From NCBI GenBank assembly GCA_000333335.1, contig BACX01000345.1:1-35174 (forward strand): a DNA stretch of 35,174 bases, given 5' to 3'. The stretch's first letter is position 1. Every line of letters starts with the position of its first letter. Position numbers and translations under genes: made by a program. A model generated the notes under the pieces. That model saw only the letters and a list, made by a program, of their open reading frames with translations, searched no databases and was not told the DNA's origin. This document shows positions 24,233 to 31,494 of this stretch, in pieces. The stretch comes from Sphingomonas-like bacterium B12 (lineage in GTDB: Bacteria > Pseudomonadota > Alphaproteobacteria > Sphingomonadales > Sphingomonadaceae).

Positions 24233-27200
24233 TCAGTGCTGCGGCAACTGTTTTGTATTCCTTCGTCTTGTTTGCGCATGGAGATGCTCCCCAAGATCGA
24301 GAGCATGCCAGCAATCCGGTTGGTGCAACGAGGCTGCGCGCGTGTTCGCGAACGATTTGATCTGGGTCATTAGGCGGCGATGCGGCAGCTTCGGGTTTGC
24401 GTTGACGGCCCGCGCGATCGCTTCGCTGATCCCCAATCCGTGATCCTTGGGAAATTCCTTCTGGTCGAGGAAATGCTCCAACAGGAACAGCGGAAATTCG
24501 CTGTTCGGCTTGCGAGCCTTCGCGAAAATCGTTTCGACGGTGCTGACTTCCACGAGGTTGCTCACGAGTAGGAGCACCGACGCATAACCCGAGACGATTG
24601 GGCAGTCCGAAGCCTCGAGCTCGCGCAGTACGGTTTTGCCGATGAGTTCGGCTGGCGAGGTCCAGCGTTCGGTGACGATCAGGTTGGCTAGCACTACGAC
24701 AATACCGGGATATTGTTGGACGTGTTTCGCCAAGACGCCGATGTTCGAGTTTAGCGCGACGCGGTGATTGAGGAAGATCCTCTCGCTACGTGCTATCTCG
24801 TCGATCCGCCTGAGCATTACCGGATTTTCCAGCAGCTCTCGGGGAAAGGCGATGATGCTCTGCGGCTCGACGCACTGTTTCACCTTCATCGCATCCTCGA
24901 GCAGGAACAGCGCCTCGTCCAGGGTGATGGGGTCCACCGGGCTGTGCGAGATCAGCGAGAAGACGATCAACCGTCGCACCACGTCGCGGGTCAGCGGCTT
25001 CATCGCCATGCCCATGCGTATCAGAACATTCTGCCAGCCCGCTTCGTCACCACCATGACTAATCGAGATAGCCGACCAGGGTGCGCCCACATCAGCGATG
25101 CGCCGGTCGAAAAAGATCCCGTCTTTCCAGACCTCGAAATCGGCTTCGGTGATGCCCAGATTCGCCCACCGTTCTTCCGCGCGGATCCAATCCTCCTTGT
25201 CCCCCAACTCGCCGGCGCGCGCCGTCGCCGCTAGGCTGGCGAGACTCTTGCCGCGATCATGGTGATAGAGGGCAGTGCCGAGCGGCCACGGGATGAGGTT
25301 GGCGAACCTGTGGAGTGACGACGCTCCACTTATGGCGTCGATCTCTTCCAGGCAGGTCGCCAGCTGTGCTGCACCCGGATCCCGATGGAAGGCGGCGACG
25401 GCGCGCAGCGCGGCCCACGACGGCGTGGCAGGAATGTCATCATAGGCATGACGTCGCTCGGTGCTCGGCGTGAGAGGAGAGAAAGACAGGCTGACCGGCG
25501 TGCCCTCGCTTTCGATCATGATCTGGGCCGTCACATCGTCACTATAGGATTTCAGGAGCTCGAGACACGGGAAGCTGCGCTTCAGCTGTTCCAGGCGGCG
25601 TCCTCGCTGGTCGTGCGGCGTTCTATAGATGATCTCATCGATGGTCTCGGGCTTGGCGGCCTCGAGCGCCTTTCGCATGCGCGCATGAAGCGGTGTGCCG
25701 GCCGGAGGGTCAACCTGTCGCGCGAAGAGCTTGATGCCATCGGCGGGCTCCGTCGGCCATAGTTCGTCGAGAAGAGGTTCCGCCCAGGCCTGCTGGCGGG
25801 CGGAACAGCGTAGCAGCAGCTTCCAGGCTGCCGCGACGGGATCAGAAAGAGTGGAGGCTAAATAATGTCGGATGTGCGCGACCGTGCGCGCAGGCTCCTG
25901 GGCGCAATGGTCACCCAGCGACTCCGGAAGAGGCCCGGGGCCGGCCAGCAGGATATCGAATGCGGTCTTGAGCAGGAGCCTACGGAATTTCGGCTGATCA
26001 TATGCGAGACCGTCGTCGAGCAAGGACAAGGCGAGCGCCGACCCTGTCCGAAGCAGCCGGTCCACCTCGTCGCCATTCTCATTCACGTCTTCGCAGATCG
26101 TGATGATCGTATCGCGATATTGCTCGGAATCGGTCAGCGAAAAGCACTTGCTTGCGGCGATCTGAAACACGTGTAGCCAGTGCGAACGATTGGCGATGGA
26201 CCGAAGGCGCGCTTGGACCTTCGCTTCTTTGCCCGACATGATGTGCGCAGCAGCCACGAACTCCTGGAGCGACCTGACCTCGAAGCTGAAGCGGTCGTCC
26301 TCCCGCTGGACGATCAACACGAGCCGCTCGGTCGAGGCGGCGACCAGTTCGCGGGTCGCCTTTTCGAGCTCTCCGCCTTCGAAGCCTTCCTCTTCCAGCT
26401 GCCCTCTAATGAGCGCGGCAAACTCAGCGGACGTGAAATAGGCCTCGCTGCTACCTTGCGTTTCGGCTTCAACGTGCAGGAGGAATCCCGTCTTATAGTG
26501 CAGAGACGTTATCTGGTGCGCCCAGTGGCGCATCGCCTCGCCGACAGGGCCGGTCTTGCTCTGCTCGCGTTTGAGGACCGTGTCGAAATAGGTGTCGAAC
26601 AGGCTCCATCGGTCGGTGGGTGCATCGCCGCGCTGGTCGATAAGCGCCAGCAGGATCGAGACCTGGAGTGGACTGACCATGAGCCGCGCCGTCGTCCGGC
26701 TTTCGGCCGCTGCGCGGGCTCGTTCGAGCACCCGGTCGCGGTGCTGGGGATCCGCGATCCTGGCGTGAGCTAGGCGATTGGCATATTGGATGGCGAGACC
26801 CGGATTAAGGTGCGCCATCTCGATTGTGGAATAGAGCACGGGATCGAGATCATCATTATACCCCTGCGGTCGGGTAGTGACGATCATCAGGAGATCCGCC
26901 ATTGGCGCCTCGTCCCAGAATTCGGCGATCGCGCGGATCACGATGTCGCGATTGGCGCTCGGAGGAACCTCGTCGAGCCCGTCGAGAATGACCACGGTCG
27001 GATAGTCTGCGATCCAGCGGCGGACGTCTTCGGGCCTAAGTTCGGTGCCGGCGATCGCGGAGATGTGCTGGCTCAGATATTCGAGCAATGATCGCGGCGC
27101 GCCGCTCGCCTGTTTCGAGAGCGCATCCGCGAAGCTTGGGAGGTCGACACGAAGGGGAAAACGCTTTGGAATGACGACAGGGAGTTTGGCGGCCTCGGCC

Positions 27201-28183
27201 TTGGTCAGCGTGCTCTCGATGATTTTAGCAGTCTCGGCGGCATACTCTCCGGGCCTATCCGACTTCAGGATGCCCGCGCGCAGAATCTGAGCCAGGAACT
27301 GCGTGACCGTCGACTTGCCCTGCCCGGGACCGCCGAGCAAGAGTATCCGCTCCGGCCGGTCGACAGCCGTCCCGATCTGCTGCTTGATACTGTCGCGATC
27401 GAGCCGTTCACGCGATCGTTCTAACAGACTGTCGAGGAGGCTTCCTAGGACCTCTTCGCCGAAATCGTTGGCCATGAGATAGGGGAGATCGGTGAAGACG
27501 TCCTCAATCATCGTCTGTGCGTCGCCGGAATGCCCCGCCTGCTGCAACCTGATCGGTTGCTGGGCGCGAAGCTCGCGCGCGAGATAGCGGTACATGGCGC
27601 TGCGGACCTCGCTCCCGCGTGAGTGGAATGTGTCGATCAGGTCCGCAATGAGATCGCTCGTCATTAGCCAAGCAGCGTAGCTGCGGCGGATCTCCGGAGC
27701 ATCCATTAGGAAGGTCGAAAGCTGATCCAGATGCCAGACGCGGTAGCCTTTGAGGCCGAGCCTGCCTGCATATTCGTCGAAGACGGCGTCGATCTTCGCG
27801 ATGCCCCCCTTGCCACGCTCGCTTTGGGGCTGAGGAGACAGGCGCGCGTTGGTGACAAGGATGTAATAATCCGGCTTTCGGAGGTCGGACGGTGGGTCAT
27901 ATTTGTCGAACTCGGCCTTGAGCTGCTGAACCAGCCAGTCAGCGTCTTCGGCCGGCGTTCCGGGCACCTGACGGAATTTGGCCTGGAGGATCGTGTAACC
28001 GGACCATTGCTCGGCCGGACTCGGATAGTTGAGTGTCCCCTCGTGGGTCGCCTCCCGGCCACCATCGGGACCGTCGCCGAACACCATAATGCCCCGACCC
28101 AGAACATGGGTCGCCATGACCTGGGAGAATCGCTCGAACGAGCGCGTCGAGAAGGTTCGAAACTCGAAATCCAACTCTGCCAT
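24233..28183 (-). CDS. NLR-like NACHT NTPase with N-terminal PD-(D/E)xK nuclease domain
   Basis: A 1316-residue multidomain protein. Residues 1-180 look like a restriction-type nuclease domain: FEFRTFSTRSFERFSQVM, then Asp40 in GDGPDGGREA and Gln67-Lys69 in ILQAKFR, matching a D...QxK active site. A STAND/NACHT NTPase follows, with Walker A GGPGQGKST (about 282-290), Walker B VVILDGLDEVP (about 396-406), and a NACHT-type SLQEFVAA motif (about 637-644). The remaining roughly 650 residues are helical-looking, probably a solenoid sensor. Bacterial NACHT proteins of this layout defend against phage by oligomerising and activating the effector. The ATG has AGAGGA almost abutting it. A palindrome lies 20-47 bp upstream. 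No frameshift is seen. Which phage feature it senses is unknown. Confidence 0.9.
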   Translation of the reverse strand: MAELDFEFRTFSTRSFERFSQVMATHVLGRGIMVFGDGPDGGREATHEGTLNYPSPAEQWSGYTILQAKFRQVPGTPAEDADWLVQQLKAEFDKYDPPSDLRKPDYYILVTNARLSPQPQSERGKGGIAKIDAVFDEYAGRLGLKGYRVWHLDQLSTFLMDAPEIRRSYAAWLMTSDLIADLIDTFHSRGSEVRSAMYRYLARELRAQQPIRLQQAGHSGDAQTMIEDVFTDLPYLMANDFGEEVLGSLLDSLLERSRERLDRDSIKQQIGTAVDRPERILLLGGPGQGKSTVTQFLAQILRAGILKSDRPGEYAAETAKIIESTLTKAEAAKLPVVIPKRFPLRVDLPSFADALSKQASGAPRSLLEYLSQHISAIAGTELRPEDVRRWIADYPTVVILDGLDEVPPSANRDIVIRAIAEFWDEAPMADLLMIVTTRPQGYNDDLDPVLYSTIEMAHLNPGLAIQYANRLAHARIADPQHRDRVLERARAAAESRTTARLMVSPLQVSILLALIDQRGDAPTDRWSLFDTYFDTVLKREQSKTGPVGEAMRHWAHQITSLHYKTGFLLHVEAETQGSSEAYFTSAEFAALIRGQLEEEGFEGGELEKATRELVAASTERLVLIVQREDDRFSFEVRSLQEFVAAAHIMSGKEAKVQARLRSIANRSHWLHVFQIAASKCFSLTDSEQYRDTIITICEDVNENGDEVDRLLRTGSALALSLLDDGLAYDQPKFRRLLLKTAFDILLAGPGPLPESLGDHCAQEPARTVAHIRHYLASTLSDPVAAAWKLLLRCSARQQAWAEPLLDELWPTEPADGIKLFARQVDPPAGTPLHARMRKALEAAKPETIDEIIYRTPHDQRGRRLEQLKRSFPCLELLKSYSDDVTAQIMIESEGTPVSLSFSPLTPSTERRHAYDDIPATPSWAALRAVAAFHRDPGAAQLATCLEEIDAISGASSLHRFANLIPWPLGTALYHHDRGKSLASLAATARAGELGDKEDWIRAEERWANLGITEADFEVWKDGIFFDRRIADVGAPWSAISISHGGDEAGWQNVLIRMGMAMKPLTRDVVRRLIVFSLISHSPVDPITLDEALFLLEDAMKVKQCVEPQSIIAFPRELLENPVMLRRIDEIARSERIFLNHRVALNSNIGVLAKHVQQYPGIVVVLANLIVTERWTSPAELIGKTVLRELEASDCPIVSGYASVLLLVSNLVEVSTVETIFAKARKPNSEFPLFLLEHFLDQKEFPKDHGLGISEAIARAVNANPKLPHRRLMTQIKSFANTRAASLHQPDCWHALDLGEHLHAQTRRRNTKQLPQH

Positions 28184-28203
28184 TCCTCTTGTTAAAATGC
28201 GCG

Positions 28204-28230
28204 CGGCGCTTGCATGCGCCGTAAGCGCCG
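28204..28230. promoter_or_regulatory. inverted repeat upstream of the NACHT gene (candidate operator)
   Basis: CGGCGCTT (28204-28211) and AAGCGCCG (28223-28230) form perfect 8-bp arms around 11 bases, ending 20 bp before the NACHT start codon. WYL-type regulators of defence genes bind inverted repeats near such promoters, and remains of a WYL gene lie just upstream. It could also act as an RNA hairpin in the leader. Confidence 0.4.
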
Positions 28231-28411
28231 CAGGATCAATTCTATGAGAAGGCGAGCGGCATTACCAAGCAAGGCGGCCGCCTCAAACGATCCATTTTGG
28301 ATGCCGACCGGAAACCTCAACGCATCGACAGTGATGTCGAAACACGCTTCGTACGAAGGGCAGCTTACCCTGGAGGCCTTCCCGAAACCTGCCCGTCGCC
28401 GAACGGCCAGT

Positions 28412-28810
28412 TCAGGGCATAGCCGTGGAGTCGGAGCGCCGATGATTCGCGACCATCTGGCGGAGGATCTCGAATTTGATCACCTCGAACTTGTCCCCCC
28501 ACGAGTAAAGATGCCAGCACATTTCGTGGAGTCCGCAGGCGCTGAATGAGACGGTGATCGAACCGTCGTCATTCTCGACCATGGTCTGACTGGGATGAAA
28601 TACGAAACGACGAGCCCGATCAGCGGCATCGGCAGAAAACCGCCAAGCAATTGGCTCAACCTCGGCGGCGTTCACAGATGAGCTGAGACCGGCCTCCGCG
28701 TGAGCCGCGAGATCGAAGCCAGGTCCGGCTAGAAACTGTTTGCAAGAGTCTCGACCGCTTGTGTTCCTGACATTGCCAGCGGCGAGCATCGGGCTGACCG
28801 CCCTGATCAA
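28412..28810 (-). pseudogene. C-terminal remnant of a WYL-domain regulator
   Basis: From about 28735 to 28445 the frame matches the C-terminal end of WYL regulators: FLAGPGFDLAAHAE, then IAWRFSADAADRARRFVFHPSQ, ENDDGSITVSFSACGLHEMCWHLYSWGD and VIKFEILRQMV. The helix-turn-helix and the WYL core that should precede this are missing; a TAA in frame lies just upstream and the first 25 residues do not fit. The final residues also differ from the usual end. So this is a truncated gene of a family (BrxR/CapW-like in defence settings) that commonly represses neighbouring defence operons. It points the same way as the NACHT gene and ends 228 bp before it. Confidence 0.7.
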
Positions 28811-28875
28811 CAGCGATTAGGCGACAACTCCACCCTGCTGTCAGAAAAGGACTGGCCTAGGTGTTCGAATGCGCA

Positions 28876-29208
28876 CTACCCGTTCGAACCATCAGACGGC
28901 TCCGAGCCGCTTTCGAAGAGCAGCTCGGGATCAATTTCGAGGGCGGGAGCGATCTCCATGACTTCGCATGCCGGAAGGCGTTCCGCACCTGCTTCGAGCG
29001 CCGCAAGGGGATCATGCAACATGCCCAGTCGCCTTGCCCATTCAACGATGGTTAGGCCAGCTTCCGTCTTGCAACGTGCCAGTCTCTGGCGAATTTCTGC
29101 ATCGGACCCTCGCGACTTTGTCAGCCGGTGCCGGATTGTGCGGGAGGCGCTATTGAACGTGATAGCTCGCCCGGGCTGCTTTGCTCCCAGTGCGTCTCCG
29201 CCCCTTGT
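28876..29208 (-). pseudogene. XRE-like helix-turn-helix fragment without a standard start
   Basis: A frame open between TGA (29211-29209) and TAG (28878-28876) encodes EIRQRLARCKTEAGLTIVEWARRLG, then MLHDPLAALEAGAERLP and MEIAPALEIDPELLFES. This resembles an XRE-family helix-turn-helix followed by the usual short tail. No ATG, GTG or TTG occurs before the domain, so it would need a CTG or ATT start, or it is a remnant. It lies just upstream of the WYL remnant on the same strand. The match is by eye and moderate. Confidence 0.45.
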
Positions 29209-29290
29209 TCAGATCGTAAATCCTTCGGCGCGCGCGGTGACGAGACGGCTCTTCGGCGTCTGGTCGCTCAAGGCAATTTACCGCGAGCAC

Positions 29291-29425
29291 TCAATTTGCT
29301 GGCTTCGCAGCATTACTCACCGCATGGCCCGCCGACGATACGTCTTTTCCCGCGCCGGCGACGGTGTTGCATGCGGCGAGTGCGGCGACCGAAGCAATCA
29401 TCGCCAGCATCTTGATCTTGATCAT
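29291..29425 (-). CDS. entericidin A/B-like small lipoprotein
   Basis: A 44-residue protein too short for usual ORF cut-offs. It has a charged start (MIKIKML), a hydrophobic stretch AMIASVAALAA and a lipobox LAAC with Cys19, followed by NTVAGAGKDVSSAGHAVSNAAK, the recognisable entericidin pattern. The mature peptide is a short amphipathic lipoprotein anchored in the envelope. AAGGAG lies 6-7 bases before the ATG. Entericidins were described as a toxin/antidote pair; only one gene is seen here, as is common in alphaproteobacteria, where the role is unclear. Confidence 0.85.
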   Translation of the reverse strand: MIKIKMLAMIASVAALAACNTVAGAGKDVSSAGHAVSNAAKPAN

Positions 29426-29804
29426 AGTGAACTCCTTCGCTGCCTAAAATGGTCAATCGCGAGATCGGTTGCATGCGCTGAGAAATTTGATGCCCAGGTA
29501 TGTTCCGTGCGGTCCGAACGCATTGCCTCGCGCCTCTCTGCTACCCATGCGACTTTGCTGATGCTCCCTCGAGGAAGCGATCAAACAACCAGTGCGTGCC
29601 GATGATCGGTCGGGTCGAACGGAAGGTGGGAGCGGCGTCTGCGCAACAGTCAATGTCGGCCCCCGGTTCTGTCCGGAACCGAGCCTTTTTTCCGATCGAG
29701 GGGCTCCGGAGAAGCTGTTCCCCTGTGCGAACGGAACCGCGAGGACAAGGACACGCGGCTTGTGACGCTCTCGATCCCAACGCGCGTTGGGAGCGAAAGC
29801 GCTC
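29426..29804. other. intergenic stretch with an orphan plus-strand terminator
   Basis: A 379-bp gap between the entericidin-like gene and the DUF389 gene. No protein is recognised in any frame. It contains a plus-strand terminator-like hairpin (29664-29691) with no plus-strand gene before it, and a double hairpin at the right edge next to the DUF389 stop. Confidence 0.5.
29664..29691 (+). terminator. terminator-like hairpin with six Ts, no upstream gene
   Basis: CGGTTC (29664-29669) pairs with GAACCG (29676-29681) around a 6-base loop; T29686-T29691 follow after four bases. It would stop plus-strand transcription, but no plus-strand gene lies within the preceding kilobase. It may end a small RNA, or remain from lost DNA. 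Confidence 0.45.
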
Positions 29805-29805
29805 C
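29776..29805 (-). terminator. double hairpin at the end of the DUF389 gene
   Basis: GGAGCG/CGCTCC (29790-29795 with 29800-29805) touches the stop codon, and the perfect palindrome CCCAACGCGCGTTGGG (29776-29791) follows directly on the minus strand. There is no T run, so termination or 3'-end protection is only inferred. Confidence 0.45.
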
Positions 29806-31343
29806 TATTCTTCCTCTTGCTGTAGCTCGGACAAATTCCCGCTGGGCGATGTCTGGTCTTTTGGCGTCTCATCAGCCAGGAGAGTCAGGCGCAATTTGCC
29901 GGCGGTCTGCCCGGCCTCAGCCAGCCCACCTCTATCATTGATCGCTCTGGCGACGGCGCCGCGCTGCGCGCTTGTTCCTCCATCGATCGAAAGGGTACGT
30001 CCAGTCGCGGTCGCCACCCAGGCGGCGAGGTCGAGCGCATCATTATCGATGATGCCCTGTCGGATCGTGACCGCGGGTAGGGGGGCGTCCAGGGGCGGCA
30101 CGAGTGCTGCGCGCCATCCATCCAGGGTTTGATTGGCCCGCCGCTCCAGCGCCCGATACCCTGCCATGGTCAGGCCCGGAAGAGATGCAGCGGGGGCGCG
30201 GAGCAGACGCCGGTCATGGTCGATCCGGATGGCGGCGGGCGACGCTCCCGTGATCAATGCGAGATCGGCGACAGCCTTGTCCTGGCTGTTTTCCGTCGGT
30301 TGGTCGGAGGCGTCCGATGCCCGGGCGATCTGCGCCGCTTCGGCAGCCGCGGTTTCCCGTGAGATGGGCACCTGATCGACATGCGCATCGACGGGACGAC
30401 CGAGCCGATCCCGCAACGCGAGGGTGATGGCCTGATCCGCTTTCGGCTGGTAGCGCGGTGTCAGTATCACGGCTCTGATACGAAGCGGCGAGGAACCGTG
30501 ATCGATATCGATCTGGCTGAGGCGCGCACTGTCAGGGAATGCTGCCTTCACCGCGTCGCTAACCTGCCGCTGTGCGACGGCTTCGAAGGCGATCCGTTTG
30601 AGCGACGTCCCGAGCGGGATCGAGAGGATACCGAGCGCGCCGACGAAAAGCGCGAGCTGCCACCCCGTATGGGCAGGCGAAAGATGACTGCCGAAGCCAA
30701 AGACCCGCGCGACGATGGCAGCGGTCAGCGCGATGGTGACGGCGTTGGTGAAAAAGAGCAGGAGCGATCCGGAAAAGATCGTCCAGTTCGATGTCGCGAT
30801 ACCGAAGCCGACGACGACCAGGGGCGGCATCAGCGCGATCGCGATGGCGACCCCGACGACCGTGCCGCCGCGACCGCGGATCAGCGCGTAACCGCCTGCT
30901 ATGGCGGACAGCAGCGCGACGAGCAGATCGAACAGGGTAGGCTGGGTGCGTCCCGCAATCTCGCTGGTTACCGTCTGGATGGGCGAGATCGACACGAGCA
31001 GTACGGACAGCAGGACGGCGAGCACGGATCCTGCCAGCAGGGCCGTGCCCGTGCGCCGGATCTCTGAGAAATCGAGCGTGGCGATACCGAAGCCGAGGCC
31101 GATGATCGGCATCATGAGCGGCGACAGCAGCATGGCACCGATCAGAACCGCGACCGAAGGCATCAACAGGCCCAGAAGCGAGATCGCCGCCGAAATCACG
31201 ATCAGGAAGGCGTAGCGCCCGGACCACCCCGATTCCGCGGCGATCTCCTCCAGCACATGATCATGATCGACGTGCCCGATTGGGGACGGCCGCCACCAAC
31301 GTCGCCCTGCCATCAAACCCTCGCTCACCGCCGCCCGCGTCAC
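29805..31343 (-). CDS. DUF389-family membrane protein
   Basis: A 512-residue inner-membrane protein. The DUF389 core covers about residues 40-250 with repeated hydrophobic segments and typical blocks: GLLMPSVAVLIGAMLLSPLMMPIIGLGFG, ALLSAIAGGYALIRGRGGTVVGVAIAIALMPPLVVVGFG and SGSLLLFFTNAVTIALTA. A long soluble C-terminal region (about 270-512) follows, mostly alpha/beta and charged, ending in EEE. The function of the family is unknown. The start is the GTG at 31343, with GGGAGAAA upstream. It is divergent from the Na+/H+ antiporter, which may mean shared control in stress or ion balance. Confidence 0.88.
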   Translation of the reverse strand: MTRAAVSEGLMAGRRWWRPSPIGHVDHDHVLEEIAAESGWSGRYAFLIVISAAISLLGLLMPSVAVLIGAMLLSPLMMPIIGLGFGIATLDFSEIRRTGTALLAGSVLAVLLSVLLVSISPIQTVTSEIAGRTQPTLFDLLVALLSAIAGGYALIRGRGGTVVGVAIAIALMPPLVVVGFGIATSNWTIFSGSLLLFFTNAVTIALTAAIVARVFGFGSHLSPAHTGWQLALFVGALGILSIPLGTSLKRIAFEAVAQRQVSDAVKAAFPDSARLSQIDIDHGSSPLRIRAVILTPRYQPKADQAITLALRDRLGRPVDAHVDQVPISRETAAAEAAQIARASDASDQPTENSQDKAVADLALITGASPAAIRIDHDRRLLRAPAASLPGLTMAGYRALERRANQTLDGWRAALVPPLDAPLPAVTIRQGIIDNDALDLAAWVATATGRTLSIDGGTSAQRGAVARAINDRGGLAEAGQTAGKLRLTLLADETPKDQTSPSGNLSELQQEEE

Positions 31344-31381
31344 TCGTTTCTCCCTGATGGTTCAATTTCGCCACGTCATGG

Positions 31382-31402
31382 CGTATGACCGAACGACATA
31401 CG
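31382..31402. promoter_or_regulatory. inverted repeat in the DUF389/antiporter divergent region
   Basis: CGTATG and CATACG (31382-31387, 31397-31402) flank 9 bases in the 151-bp gap between divergent starts. It could be an operator. The evidence is symmetry and position only. Confidence 0.3.
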
Positions 31403-31494
31403 AGCCTGGCTCGATCCCATCGCTATTACCGAAACGCCACGGCATTTCGTGATCGGTCGAGCCATTTCGTCAACATGACGGGGAGAAGAGTCTT

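Noticed and set aside
24057-24314. 85-residue minus-strand frame after the NACHT gene
   Set aside because: It overlaps the NACHT 3' end, has no domain and no clear ribosome site; kept only as a note on the gap.
22095-28183. Thoeris system
   Set aside because: Thoeris pairs a TIR protein with ThsA (SIR2/SLOG or related); neither neighbouring gene shows those domains.
28958-29605. 215-residue plus-strand frame
   Set aside because: It overlaps the entericidin-like gene and the XRE-like fragment on the other strand and resembles nothing.
29453-29872. 139-residue minus-strand frame downstream of DUF389
   Set aside because: It overlaps the DUF389 3' end, has biased composition and no ribosome site or domain.
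30381-31067. 228-residue plus-strand frame opposite the DUF389 gene
   Set aside because: Low-complexity charged translation (Arg/Asp/Gln-rich) typical of an antisense shadow.
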